Positions 34,488 through 43,082 of a stretch of DNA of 64,000 bases are shown piece after piece; the first letter of the stretch is position 1; every line of letters begins with the position of its first letter. The stretch is from Rhodococcus sp. Z13 (GTDB lineage: Bacteria; Actinomycetota; Actinomycetes; Mycobacteriales; Mycobacteriaceae): contig NZ_CP107551.1 of assembly GCF_025837095.1 (NCBI RefSeq), positions 4,148,668 to 4,212,667 on the forward strand. Direction: 5' to 3'. A model generated the notes under the pieces. That model had not been told where the DNA came from, made no database searches, and saw nothing but the letters and a program-made list of their open reading frames with translations. A program made the translations under genes and the position numbers.

Positions 34488-35459
34488 TCAGCGCGGGGCG
34501 AGGGCGCGGATCATCGGGGCCGGATCGCCGGAGGGCACCAGTGCGATCGCCGGTGTGGTCACCCCGGCCTCGACGTAGCGTTCCACCTTCTCCCGGCACG
34601 CCTCCGGTTCACCGTGGACGACGAGATCGTCGACCACGTGGTCCGGGATGGCGTCGAGGGCACCCTTGCGGTCGCCTTCCGCCCACAACTTCCACATACC
34701 GGCGAAATCCTCCGATCGGCCGAGGAATTCGTGGAACGCCCGGTAGACGGGGACGTTCATGTAGGCGGCGATCATGCGCCGGCCGATCGCGCGGGCGGTG
34801 TCGGTGTCGAGGCCGGGAAGCACGAAGATGCGCGCGACGATCTCCTTGTTCTCGCCGCCCTCTCGGACGTAGGGCGCGACGGTGCGGACGTCGTCGGCGG
34901 ACAGCCAGTTGATGATGGCACCGTCGGCCTCGCGGCCGGCGAGGCGCAACATGCCGGGCCGCAGGGCCGCCAGCAGCACCGGCGGCGCCGGGTCGGGCAC
35001 GATGCCGGCGCGGAAACCGTCGACGGCGAAGGTGTCGTACTTCTCGGTGACCTTCTCCCCCGCCAGGGCTGCGCGCAGGAATTTCAGGGTGTCGCGGGCC
35101 CGCTTGAACGGCTCCTCGAAGGGGATGCCGTTCCACTTCTCCACGATGACGTCGGAGGAGGTACCGACGCCGAGCACGAAGCGGCCGGGCGCGGCGGCGG
35201 CCAGACTCGCCGCCGACATCGCCAGGGTGGCGGGACCGCGGGTGTAGACCGGGACGATCGCGGTGCCCAGCCGCAGCGAGGGCGCCCACACGCTCGCGAG
35301 GGTGAGCGGGGTGAACGCGTCGGCAGCGCCGGCCTCGGACGACCACACGTCCGTGTACCCGAGGTCGGGGAGCTCTTCGATGATGCGTCGCTGGTCGGGC
35401 AGGGGGATGCCGTCGAGCGGGACGGTCAGGCCCCAGCGTCGTGTCGTGTTCTCCGTCAT
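34488..35459 (-). CDS. LLM-class F420-dependent oxidoreductase
   Basis: 323 residues, luciferase-like TIM barrel of the F420-dependent type abundant in mycolate actinomycetes. Visible markers are WGLTVPLDGIP at the N terminus, RLGTAIVPVYTRGPATLAMSAASL and RFVLGVGTSSDVIVEKWNG. It would use reduced F420 for hydride transfer to an unknown substrate. The ATG at 35459 follows TAGGGT by seven bases, suggesting a leaderless mRNA, so upstream GTG codons are not used. Divergent from a MOSC gene, which also looks leaderless. Confidence 0.82.
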   Translation of the reverse strand: MTENTTRRWGLTVPLDGIPLPDQRRIIEELPDLGYTDVWSSEAGAADAFTPLTLASVWAPSLRLGTAIVPVYTRGPATLAMSAASLAAAAPGRFVLGVGTSSDVIVEKWNGIPFEEPFKRARDTLKFLRAALAGEKVTEKYDTFAVDGFRAGIVPDPAPPVLLAALRPGMLRLAGREADGAIINWLSADDVRTVAPYVREGGENKEIVARIFVLPGLDTDTARAIGRRMIAAYMNVPVYRAFHEFLGRSEDFAGMWKLWAEGDRKGALDAIPDHVVDDLVVHGEPEACREKVERYVEAGVTTPAIALVPSGDPAPMIRALAPR

Positions 35460-35565
35460 GACCGTCACCCTAGCCACACTGTGGTTCAGGTCATATCCGG
35501 GCGTGTTTCGGACCGGCGGATCGGGCCGTCCCGCGGCCGCTCCGGTCCCCGTATGCTCGCGAGTC

Positions 35566-36294
35566 GTGCGTATCGATCAGTTGTGGCGTTATCCGGTGAA
35601 GTCGTTCGGGGGTGAACGGATCGACGTCGCAGCGATCGAAGCGGACGGCCTGCGCGGCGATCACCTGTGGGCGCTGGTCGACGCCGAATCCGGAAACATC
35701 GCGAGTGCGAAGCGGTTCCGCCGATACGGACTGTTGCTGACCTGCTCCGCGCGACTTCTGAGCGACGACGATCCCCGCGACCCGGCGGCACTCGAACTGA
35801 CGCTGGCCGACGGCACGGTGGTGCGCGGCGACGATCCCGAGGTCGACGACCTGCTGTCGAAGCTGGTCGGTCACGACGTGCGGCTCGAACCGCGCGACCG
35901 CACCTACGACGAGGCGCCGTTGCATCTCGTCTCCCGCTCCGCCGTCGAGGCGCTCGGCACCGGCGACCCCACCGATGTCGCGTTGCGGCGGTTCCGGCCG
36001 CAGCTGGTCATCGACACTCCGGACACGACCGGTTTCGTGGAGGACGAATGGATCGGTCGACGGGTGTCGGTGGGCTCGGCAGTCCTCGAACCGCACAAGC
36101 GCACCGCGCGGTGCGTCATGGTGACGCTCCCCCATCAGGAGGTACCCGCGCGGCGCGAGATGTTGCGGGAGGTGACGGCGGCCCACCAGGTGCCGAATAC
36201 GTCGGAGGGCAAGCCGATGCCGTGCATCGGCGTGTACGCGTCCGTCCCGACACCCGGCGACGTCACCGTCGGCGACTCCGTGCGCATCGCCTAG
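35566..36294 (+). CDS. MOSC-domain protein
   Basis: 242 residues. N-terminal MOSC beta-barrel (IDQLWRYPVKSFGGERI) and C-terminal MOSC domain with a conserved cysteine in RTARCVMVTLPHQ (~180) that in relatives carries sulfur or contacts Moco. Possible role in Moco sulfur transfer or an N-hydroxylated compound reductase. GTG 35566 lies eight bases after TATGCT, a leaderless arrangement; the longer open frame upstream overlaps the divergent LLM gene and is not used. Its presence near a Moco enzyme cluster may or may not be meaningful. Confidence 0.82.
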   Translation: MRIDQLWRYPVKSFGGERIDVAAIEADGLRGDHLWALVDAESGNIASAKRFRRYGLLLTCSARLLSDDDPRDPAALELTLADGTVVRGDDPEVDDLLSKLVGHDVRLEPRDRTYDEAPLHLVSRSAVEALGTGDPTDVALRRFRPQLVIDTPDTTGFVEDEWIGRRVSVGSAVLEPHKRTARCVMVTLPHQEVPARREMLREVTAAHQVPNTSEGKPMPCIGVYASVPTPGDVTVGDSVRIA

Positions 36295-36301
36295 ACCGGG
36301 T

Positions 36302-37735
36302 TCATCTGCCGGCGAGGTGCTCCTCGACGAGGAGCTTCTTCTGCACCTTGCCCATGGCGTTGCGGGGCAGGCTGTCGACATTACGGATCTCGCGGGGACG
36401 CTTGTGGACCGAGAGGGTCTGCGCGACGAAGTCCGAGAGTTCGCTCGGATCACGGAGATCCCCGACGACGTAGGCGACGATCCGCTGTCCGAGATCGTCG
36501 TCCGGCACACCCACCACCGCGGCCTCCTGCACACCGGGGTGGTTCAGCAGGGCGTGCTCGACCTCGCCGGCGCCGATGCGGTAGCCACCGGACTTGATCA
36601 TGTCGACCGATTCGCGGCCGACGATGCGGTGGAAGCCCCGGTCGTCGATCACGGCGATGTCGCCGGTCTTGAACCAGCCGTCCTCGGTCATCGATTCGGC
36701 GGTCTTCTCCGGGTTGTTCAGATAGCCGTCGAACAGGGTTGCGCCGGAAACCTCCAGCTGGCCCAGGGTTTCACCGTCGTGCGCCACGAGGTTGCCGGCC
36801 TGGTCGCGCAGGCGGGTGGAGACCCCGTCGATCGGCAGTCCCACCCAGCCGGGCCGGCGCTCACCGTCGTGGCGGGTGCTGATCGTGATGATCGTTTCGC
36901 TCATCCCGTACCGCTCGATCGGCGCGGAGCCGGTGAGGGCGAGCATGCGCTCGAAGACCGGCACGGGCAGGGGTGCACTGCCCGACACGAGGAGGCGCGC
37001 GGACGACAGTGCGCGAGCGGAGGATTCGTCGGCGACGACCCGCGACCACACGGTGGGAACACCGAAGTACAGCGAACCACCCGCTGCTGCATAGGCTTCG
37101 GGCTTCGGCCGCACGGTGTGCACGAGCGGCGAGCCCTGCCGGAGCGCGCCGACGACACCGAGGATGAGTCCGTGGACGTGGAACAGCGGAAGCCCGTGGA
37201 CGAGAGTGTCATCGGACGTCCAGTTCCACGCCTCGGCGAGGCCGTCGAGACCGGCCGCTACGGCGGACCGCGAGAGCACGACTCCCTTGGGGGCGCCGGT
37301 GGTTCCGGAGGTGTACATGATCATCGCGGCGCTGCCCGGATCGGCCTCGGCGTGTGAGGACGACGAACGCGCGCTCGCGTCGACCGGGATGGCGGGGAGG
37401 GTGACGTCTTCGGGGGCAGTGCCGAGCCACACCTGCGCACCCGAGTCCTTCAGGATATGGGCGCGTTCGGCCGGGCCGGAATCCGGCGGCACGGGCACCG
37501 CGGCCACACCGGCCATGAGGCATCCAGTCGTGGCGATCACCGTCTCGATGCTCGCGGTGGCGTCGATGGCGACCCGTGAGGAACCGGCAACCTCGTCGGC
37601 CACTGCGGCGGCGGCCGCGATCAGTTCGGATCGGGTGAGCGAGACGTCTCCGACGCGGACGGCCCTGCGGTCGTCGCCGCTTGCTCCGGATTCGGTGAGC
37701 GAGGTCAGCAACGGCCGGGGCGTGGTGGTGGTCAT
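36302..37735 (-). CDS. Acyl-CoA synthetase, malonyl-CoA synthetase (MatB)-like
   Basis: 477 residues, shorter than most FadD proteins and near the MatB length. ANL motifs: MYTSGTTGAPKGVVLS (~148-163), RYGMSETI (~280), and the C-terminal HKRPREIRNVDSLPRNAMGKVQKK (quoted in part: RNAMGKVQKK), whose MGKVQK ending is typical of MatB. It would convert malonate or methylmalonate to the CoA ester. ATG 37735 has AAGGGA upstream. Divergent IclR gene and a palindrome suggest local control. MatB specificity is inferred, not proved. Confidence 0.78.
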   Translation of the reverse strand: MTTTTPRPLLTSLTESGASGDDRRAVRVGDVSLTRSELIAAAAAVADEVAGSSRVAIDATASIETVIATTGCLMAGVAAVPVPPDSGPAERAHILKDSGAQVWLGTAPEDVTLPAIPVDASARSSSSHAEADPGSAAMIMYTSGTTGAPKGVVLSRSAVAAGLDGLAEAWNWTSDDTLVHGLPLFHVHGLILGVVGALRQGSPLVHTVRPKPEAYAAAGGSLYFGVPTVWSRVVADESSARALSSARLLVSGSAPLPVPVFERMLALTGSAPIERYGMSETIITISTRHDGERRPGWVGLPIDGVSTRLRDQAGNLVAHDGETLGQLEVSGATLFDGYLNNPEKTAESMTEDGWFKTGDIAVIDDRGFHRIVGRESVDMIKSGGYRIGAGEVEHALLNHPGVQEAAVVGVPDDDLGQRIVAYVVGDLRDPSELSDFVAQTLSVHKRPREIRNVDSLPRNAMGKVQKKLLVEEHLAGR

Positions 37736-37783
37736 CGGTGGGTCCCTTCTCGACGTCCTGCCGGACGGTGTCGCGCAGCGTCT

Positions 37784-37800
37784 GGTCCACATTGTGGACC
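37784..37800. promoter_or_regulatory. Perfect 17-bp palindrome, candidate IclR operator
   Basis: GGTCCACATTGTGGACC has exact 8-bp arms around one central T. It lies between the MatB-like gene and the IclR gene, 49 bases from the former's start, and has the geometry of known IclR sites. Confidence 0.65.
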
Positions 37801-37873
37801 GACGTGCTACGATGCGGTCCGGCTCAACCTATAACCCGTGACGCCTGCCGTCAACGACGCGCGAAAGGTTCCG

Positions 37874-38611
37874 ATGAACAGCGTTCTCACCGCACTCCGC
37901 GTGTTCGAGGAGGTCGCGACCACGCAACCGGTCGGGCTCTCGGAGTTGAGCAAACGTCTCGACGTCCCCAAGAGCACCGTGCAGCGGTGCCTCAAGACCC
38001 TCGCCGAGGCCGGCTGGATACGCCCCTCGACGGCGAATGCCGGACAGTGGGTCATCACCGGCCGCGCGTTCAGCCTGGGCAGCGCGATGTCCTCCGGCGA
38101 CGACCTGCGCGAGGTCGCACTCCCCGAATTGAACCGCCTACAGGCCGAGACCGGCGAGACCGTGCACCTCGCCGTCCCGGACGGCAACGAACTGGTGCTG
38201 ATCGAACGGCTCGACAGCGCCCATCAACTGCGCGCATTCCTCGCCCTGGGCACTCGGCTCCCCCTGCACGCCGCATCCACCGGCAAGGCCTATCTCGCCT
38301 CCCTGCCCGACGCCGAGATCGAGAGGTTCCTCGCCACCGGACTCCCCTCGCTGACCGAGCACACCGTCACCGATCCCGCCACGCTGCGCGCCGAGATCGC
38401 CGAGATCCGCACCCGCGGATACGCCGTGACCGACCAGGGACTGCACGAGGGGATCGCCGCCGTCGCGGTCGCGCTGCGCGGGCGCGGCGGCACCGTGCGC
38501 GGCTGCTTCAGCGTCTCGGGACCGGCCTCGCGGATCACCCCCGATCTGTTCCCCGTCTACGGCGAGAAGGCGCTGGCAGCGCGGGACACGATCGAGCGCT
38601 TCCTCTCCTGA
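37874..38611 (+). CDS. IclR-family regulator of the MatB-like gene
   Basis: 245 residues. Winged helix LSELSKRLDVPKSTVQRCLKTL (fragment: VPKSTVQRCL) at ~18-55, effector domain ~70-245 with ASTGKAYLASLPD and GIAAVAVALRG. ATG 37874 has AAAGG five bases upstream. The divergent arrangement and the perfect palindrome between the genes suggest that it controls the MatB-like synthetase and itself. Confidence 0.83.
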   Translation: MNSVLTALRVFEEVATTQPVGLSELSKRLDVPKSTVQRCLKTLAEAGWIRPSTANAGQWVITGRAFSLGSAMSSGDDLREVALPELNRLQAETGETVHLAVPDGNELVLIERLDSAHQLRAFLALGTRLPLHAASTGKAYLASLPDAEIERFLATGLPSLTEHTVTDPATLRAEIAEIRTRGYAVTDQGLHEGIAAVAVALRGRGGTVRGCFSVSGPASRITPDLFPVYGEKALAARDTIERFLS

Positions 38612-38660
38612 CCCGGCTCCCGGGCCCGGAGCGGACGCCGCACGCCGCACGCCGCTGGAC

Positions 38661-38711
38661 ATATCGTTTTTCGATGGGTATAACGATTATCGATGCATCG
38701 ATAATCGTTAT
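38661..38711. repeat. Perfect 32-bp palindrome plus a third half-site copy
   Basis: Bases 38680-38711 form an exact palindrome: ATAACGATTATCGATG followed by its complement. A further direct copy (ATATCGTTTTTCGATG, 13 of 16 identical) lies at 38661-38676, 19 bases before. The tract is AT-rich in a GC-rich region and ends 30 bases before the DUF2975-like start, so it is most likely the operator/promoter region of that gene pair. Confidence 0.8.
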
Positions 38712-38741
38712 GTCCGATCCTCGACGAGTCCGGAGACGATC

Positions 38742-39389
38742 ATGAACTCCAGCCCCGGAACCGACCCCGGCCCCCTCACCCCCACCGACACCTCGAAGAA
38801 GGACCGCCGCGACCTGTGGGCGTCGATCGCCGTCTTCGCCGCGACCTCGGTGATCGTGCTCTACAGCTACGTCGGCTGTCTGGTCCGCTCGCTCCGCGAC
38901 GGCGTCGTGACCGCCCGTGTCGAGTTCGACGGCGCCACCCCACCCGTGCTCACCACTCCCACCGGTGTCGACGTGGCGACGTCCTCGACGACGGTCCTGG
39001 ACGTGCCCACCGAGAGCCTCTCCTCCGTCAGCGTGGGGTTCCTCCGCACCGCCGAGGCCCTGCAGACCCTCGGCTACCTCGCGGCACTCGGCCTGCTGAG
39101 CTGGGTCGTGGTCCGCTTCGTGCGCGGCCGCATGTTCGACGGCGGCGTCGTCTCGCTGGTGAGCGCCACCGCGTTCGTCGCCATCGCGACGATCTTCGTG
39201 CCGACCATCCCCCGCACCCTGGGCACCAACATGCTCATCCGCGACATCGACATGCGCGACGTCCTCGACAACGCGCCCCTCGGACCGGAGTTCTGGTACG
39301 CCTACGTCTTCTGCATGGCACTGTCCGCGGTCGCGGTGGTGCTGCGCATCGGCAACCGCATGGCCCGGGACAACGAAGGACTGGTCTGA
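38742..39389 (+). CDS. DUF2975-like membrane protein
   Basis: 215 residues with four hydrophobic helices (~26-48, ~103-123, ~136-156, ~185-203) and an extracytoplasmic loop of ~50 residues between the first two. I recognise the layout of DUF2975 proteins, which are usually paired with a small XRE regulator. Function is unknown; such pairs resemble membrane sensor/regulator modules. ATG has GGAG six bases upstream. The stop overlaps the regulator start (TGATG). Confidence 0.7.
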   Translation: MNSSPGTDPGPLTPTDTSKKDRRDLWASIAVFAATSVIVLYSYVGCLVRSLRDGVVTARVEFDGATPPVLTTPTGVDVATSSTTVLDVPTESLSSVSVGFLRTAEALQTLGYLAALGLLSWVVVRFVRGRMFDGGVVSLVSATAFVAIATIFVPTIPRTLGTNMLIRDIDMRDVLDNAPLGPEFWYAYVFCMALSAVAVVLRIGNRMARDNEGLV

Positions 39390-39607
39390 TGCCACCGGAA
39401 TCCGAACACTCCGTGCAGTGCCACCTCGACCGGCTGCTGGCCGAGCGGGGCATGACGCTGACCGAACTGGCCGACAAGGTGGGAGTGAGCGTGGTGAACC
39501 TGTCCGTGCTCAAGAACGGACGGGCCCGCGCGATCCGCTTCTCGACCCTCACCGCCCTGTGCCGAGTACTGGACTGCTCTGTGGGCGAACTGCTCTCGGT
39601 GGACTGA
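39389..39607 (+). CDS. Small XRE-family (YozG-like) transcriptional regulator
   Basis: 72 residues, almost entirely a Cro/C1 helix-turn-helix: LLAERGMTLTELADKVGVSVVNLSVLKNGRARAIRF in part (ELADKVGVSVVNLSVLKN), ending CRVLDCSVGELL. Start ATG overlaps the stop of the membrane protein, so translation is coupled. It likely binds the 32-bp palindrome upstream and autoregulates the pair. Confidence 0.82.
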   Translation: MPPESEHSVQCHLDRLLAERGMTLTELADKVGVSVVNLSVLKNGRARAIRFSTLTALCRVLDCSVGELLSVD

Positions 39608-39620
39608 CCCCGGGATACGG

Positions 39621-39655
39621 CGATGCCCCGGAACCTCGTGGGTTCCGGGGCATCG
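39621..39655. terminator. Bidirectional hairpin terminator
   Basis: CGATGCCCCGGAACC and its exact complement (15-bp arms, loop TCGTG) lie between the XRE gene and convergent fahA. Confidence 0.8.
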
Positions 39656-39706
39656 TCGCAGGGTCCGACCGGTGGCGCTCCGGTTCGACGCACGGACCTT
39701 TTCTAT

Positions 39707-40891
39707 TTATTCCCCGATCGCGGGAAGAATGCGCGTACGGACCTCGCCGAAGCCGATGCGGGTGCCGTTCGGGCCGGGCGCGGTCGCCGAGATCGCGATC
39801 TCGTCGCCGTCCTCGATGAAGGTGCGGGTCTGGTCACCGATCTGCACGGGTTCCTGTCCGCCCCAGGTGAGTTCGATGAACGCGCCGCGCTGGTCCTTCT
39901 CCGGTCCCGAGATGGTGCCGGAGCCGAACAGGTCGCCCGTGCGGGTGGCCGCACCGTTGACGGTGGTGTGCGCCAGCATCTGCGCCGGCGACCAGTACAT
40001 CTGCGCGTAGGGCGGGCGGGACACGACCTGGCCGTTCCACTCCACCTCGAGATCGATGTCCAGGCCCCACTTCTCCTCGCCCTTCAGGTAGGGCAGCGGT
40101 TCCGGGTCCTGCACAGGGGTGTCGATGCGGGCGGCCTCGAGGGCGGCGAGCGGAACGACCCACGGCGAGATGGACGTCGCGAAGGACTTGCCGAGGTTCG
40201 GGCCCAGCGGCACGTACTCCCACGCCTGGATGTCGCGGGCCGACCAGTCGTTGAGGATGACCGCACCGAAGCAATGGTCGGCGAACTCGTCCGGGCTGAT
40301 CCGCGAGCCCATCGGGGAACCGACACCGACGATGAAGCCCATCTCGGCCTCGATGTCGAGGCGGATCGACGGACCGTAGACCGGCGCGGGATCGTTGGGG
40401 CCCTTGCGCTGTCCGCACGGACGCACGATGTCGACACCGGACGCCACGACGGTGCTCGACCGGCCGTGGTAGCCGACGGGCAGGTGCTTCCAGTTCGGCA
40501 TCAGCGGGTCGGGGTTCTGCGGGCGGAACAGCCGTCCGAGGTTCGACGCGTGGTTCTCCGACGCGTAGAAGTCGACGTAGTCCGCGACCTCGATCGGCAG
40601 GTGCAGGGTGACGTCGGCGACGTCGAAGACCGCCTCGTCGGCGATCTCACCGGCGACGATCTCCTTGATGGCGGCGCGCACTTCGTCCCAGCGGGTGCGG
40701 CCCTGCGCCATGAAGGCGTTGAGCGACGGCTCGGCGAAGACGACATCGTCCTCGAACACCCGGCTCAGGTCGAGCACCGAGTCGCCGACCCGGACACCGA
40801 CGCGGGGTTCGGTGTCGGGCGTCGAGAAGATGCCGTAGGGCAGGTTGTCGAGGCCGAAGAGCGAGCCCTCCGGGATGACGATGGTGGTCAT
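39707..40891 (-). CDS. fahA: Fumarylacetoacetase
   Basis: 394 residues. It hydrolyses fumarylacetoacetate to fumarate and acetoacetate, the last step of tyrosine catabolism. The N-terminal FAA_hydrolase_N domain (SLFGLDNLPYGIFS) and the C-terminal FAH domain (DYVDFYASENHASNLGRLFR, GYHGRSSTVV, DIEAEMGFIVG, ILNDWSARDIQAWEY) match the two-domain bacterial enzyme; metal ligands lie in DFYASENHA and EAEMG. The ATG overlaps the stop of the unknown gene before it (ATGA). Confidence 0.92.
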   Translation of the reverse strand: MTTIVIPEGSLFGLDNLPYGIFSTPDTEPRVGVRVGDSVLDLSRVFEDDVVFAEPSLNAFMAQGRTRWDEVRAAIKEIVAGEIADEAVFDVADVTLHLPIEVADYVDFYASENHASNLGRLFRPQNPDPLMPNWKHLPVGYHGRSSTVVASGVDIVRPCGQRKGPNDPAPVYGPSIRLDIEAEMGFIVGVGSPMGSRISPDEFADHCFGAVILNDWSARDIQAWEYVPLGPNLGKSFATSISPWVVPLAALEAARIDTPVQDPEPLPYLKGEEKWGLDIDLEVEWNGQVVSRPPYAQMYWSPAQMLAHTTVNGAATRTGDLFGSGTISGPEKDQRGAFIELTWGGQEPVQIGDQTRTFIEDGDEIAISATAPGPNGTRIGFGEVRTRILPAIGE

Positions 40892-41769
40892 GAAACGGAT
40901 CCTTCGGTGATCGGAGAAAGGGTGGCCGGCACCAGTCCGAGATCGACGAGGTCGGCGAGCGGTTCGGCGATGCTGCACGTACCGTACGACAGGAAGTGGC
41001 GACGGACCTCGCCGGCCCGATCGTCGGCCAGCTCGGACAGCTGCGCGACGAGAACCGCCGAATCACGTTCGGCGAGCACACCGGCCACCGTGACCGTGTC
41101 GGCCCCGGCGACCGCGGCGGCGGTCGCGGCGAGCAGGTTCACGAATCCGTGCTGCTCGAATCCGGTCTTCGGCGCGGTGTTTCGGATCGCGTGGTGCAGA
41201 CCCGCGGTGGCCTTGAACGGCACACCGGTGGACACGACCGTGGAGATCGCCGCGGCCAGTTCGGCTTCGCTCGGGTACGCCTCGGCCACGATGCCGCCGG
41301 TGCGGAACTTGGCCTTGTAGCCGGTTCCGGCCAGCCGCGCGAGGATCTCGGGGCGGCGGTCGTCCCGCGGCACCTCGACGAAGATCTCGATTCCCGGTTC
41401 GGCCGAGGCGATCTCACCGAGGGCGGTGAACAGCTCGTCCACCGTCTGCTCCGCGGGAACCGCGATCTCGAGGGCGATCACCGACACCGGCGCGATGGCG
41501 GCGGCCTTCTCGAGCGCCGGCTTCACCGAGCCCGTTCCGGCGGGAGCGGTCAGGCTCACCGCCAGCGTGCCGGGATACTCCTGGTCCGAGAGGAATTCGG
41601 CGAGTTCGTCGAGACGTCCGGCCGGGAAGACGAACGCACCGACGAGCGCCGCGTGCGCGGAGGTCTTGTGGACGGCGTGGGCCGGGACGGCGAGGGGCAG
41701 CGGGGCGTTGCCCGGGGGGAACAACGCCGCGTCGTCGCACAGTCCTTCGAGGAGGGGTCCGATGCTCAC
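40888..41769 (-). CDS. Conserved protein of unknown function inside the homogentisate operon
   Basis: 293 residues, no family I can name. The alternation of beta strands and helices (ALVGAFVFPAGR, VSVIALEIAVPAEQ, IEIFVEVPRDDRR, YKAKFRTGGI, VPFKATAGLHHAIR, HGFVNLLAA) suggests a TIM barrel, with conserved-looking charged residues in KAKFRTGG and KATAGLHHAIR. It overlaps hmgA and fahA by 4 bases on both sides, so it is made with them. The operon encodes no glutathione-type maleylacetoacetate isomerase; this protein could supply that step by another chemistry, which is a hypothesis. Confidence 0.7.
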   Translation of the reverse strand: MSIGPLLEGLCDDAALFPPGNAPLPLAVPAHAVHKTSAHAALVGAFVFPAGRLDELAEFLSDQEYPGTLAVSLTAPAGTGSVKPALEKAAAIAPVSVIALEIAVPAEQTVDELFTALGEIASAEPGIEIFVEVPRDDRRPEILARLAGTGYKAKFRTGGIVAEAYPSEAELAAAISTVVSTGVPFKATAGLHHAIRNTAPKTGFEQHGFVNLLAATAAAVAGADTVTVAGVLAERDSAVLVAQLSELADDRAGEVRRHFLSYGTCSIAEPLADLVDLGLVPATLSPITEGSVS

Positions 41770-42968
41770 TTCGCGGCCTCCCGGTTACGGTTCCAGCTTC
41801 CGGCGTAGGCGGGGTCCTCGCATGCGAGCGCGCCCTCACCGAGTTCGAGCGGCCGGAAGGTGTCGACCATGACGGCGAGCTCGTCGAAGAACTCGACGCC
41901 GATGCTGCGCTCGTAGGCGCCCGGCTGCGGGCCGTGGGCGTGGCCGCCGGGGTGCACGGAGATCGAACCCTGGCCGATGCCCGAACCCTTGCGGGCCTCG
42001 TAGTCGCCGCCGCAGTAGAACATCACCTCGTCGGAGTCGACGTTCGAGTGGTAGTACGGCACCGGCACGGCCAGCGGGTGGTAGTCCACCTTGCGGGGCA
42101 CGAAGTTGCAGACGACGAAGTTGTTGCCCTCGAACGCCTGGTGCGACGGCGGCGGCTGGTGGACGCGGCCGGTGATGGGCTCGTAGTCGTGGATCGAGAA
42201 GGTGTACGGGTAGAGGCAGCCGTCCCAGCCGACCACGTCGAAGGGGTGGTTAGGCACGACGTAGCGGGTGCCGACGATGCCCTTCGAGGTGCGGTGCTTG
42301 ACGAGCACCTCGACGTTCTCCTCCTCGACCTGCACCAGTTCGGTGGGGCCGTGCAGGTCGCGCTCGCAGAACGGCGCGTGCTCGAGGAACTGGCCGAACT
42401 TCGACAGGTAGCGCTTCGGCGGGACGATGTGGCTGTTGGCCTCGATGACGTAGGCGCGCAGCGGTTCGTCGCCCTTCGGCACCCACCGGTGGGTGGTGGC
42501 CATCGGCAGCAGGACGTAGTCGCCGCCCTTCGCCTCGAGCGGGCCGAAGACGGTCTCGACGGTCGCGGCACCGGACTCGACGTAGACCATCTCGTCGCCG
42601 ACGACGTTGCGGTACAGCGGGGAGGTCTTCTTCGACACCACGTACGAGATCCGCACGTCGGCGTTGCCGAGGATCAGGCGGCGGCCCGTCACGACGTCCG
42701 TGTCGGCCCAGCTCTCCTCGGGGAACAGATCGTGGAGCTTCAGGTGCCGCGGCTTGAGCGGGTGGTTCGGGGTCAGGCTCTGGTCGGGCAGCTCCCACTC
42801 GGTGGCGTCGACGATCGCCGACGGGATGTACCGGTGGTAGAGCAGCGCCGAGTCGGAGGAGAAGCCCTCCTCACCCATGAGCTCCTCGTAGTAGAGGTTG
42901 CCGTTCTCGTCGCGGTGCTGGGTGTGCCGCTTCGGGGGTATGACGCCGAGCTGTCGGTAGAACGCCAT
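41766..42968 (-). CDS. hmgA: Homogentisate 1,2-dioxygenase
   Basis: 400 residues. It opens the homogentisate ring to maleylacetoacetate using Fe(II) and O2. Cupin-type signatures are NADVRISYV, YVESGAATVETVFGPLEAKGGDYVLLP, and the iron-ligand region SVHPGGHAHGPQPGAYE (His and Glu ligands) near residue 340. It lies first in hmgA-unknown-fahA, with GAGGAG seven bases before ATG. A MarR-type operator lies 49 bases upstream and the MarR gene directly before it. Confidence 0.92.
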   Translation of the reverse strand: MAFYRQLGVIPPKRHTQHRDENGNLYYEELMGEEGFSSDSALLYHRYIPSAIVDATEWELPDQSLTPNHPLKPRHLKLHDLFPEESWADTDVVTGRRLILGNADVRISYVVSKKTSPLYRNVVGDEMVYVESGAATVETVFGPLEAKGGDYVLLPMATTHRWVPKGDEPLRAYVIEANSHIVPPKRYLSKFGQFLEHAPFCERDLHGPTELVQVEEENVEVLVKHRTSKGIVGTRYVVPNHPFDVVGWDGCLYPYTFSIHDYEPITGRVHQPPPSHQAFEGNNFVVCNFVPRKVDYHPLAVPVPYYHSNVDSDEVMFYCGGDYEARKGSGIGQGSISVHPGGHAHGPQPGAYERSIGVEFFDELAVMVDTFRPLELGEGALACEDPAYAGSWNRNREAAK

Positions 42969-43016
42969 GGTTCGACTCCTCGCGGATCTCGGGTGTGGTT
43001 GCGGGGACTGCCGCAG

Positions 43017-43038
43017 TAGTTAATAAACACATTAACTA
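43017..43038. promoter_or_regulatory. Candidate MarR operator in the hmgA promoter
   Basis: TAGTTAAT and ATTAACTA are exact 8-bp arms around AAACAC. The tract is unusually AT-rich and lies between hmgA and the MarR gene; MarR proteins commonly bind TTAAT-type inverted repeats of this size. Confidence 0.6.
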
Positions 43039-43082
43039 AATGGAGGCCGTGAGTGCAACCACAGGCCGGTCGCGAGAAGGCG

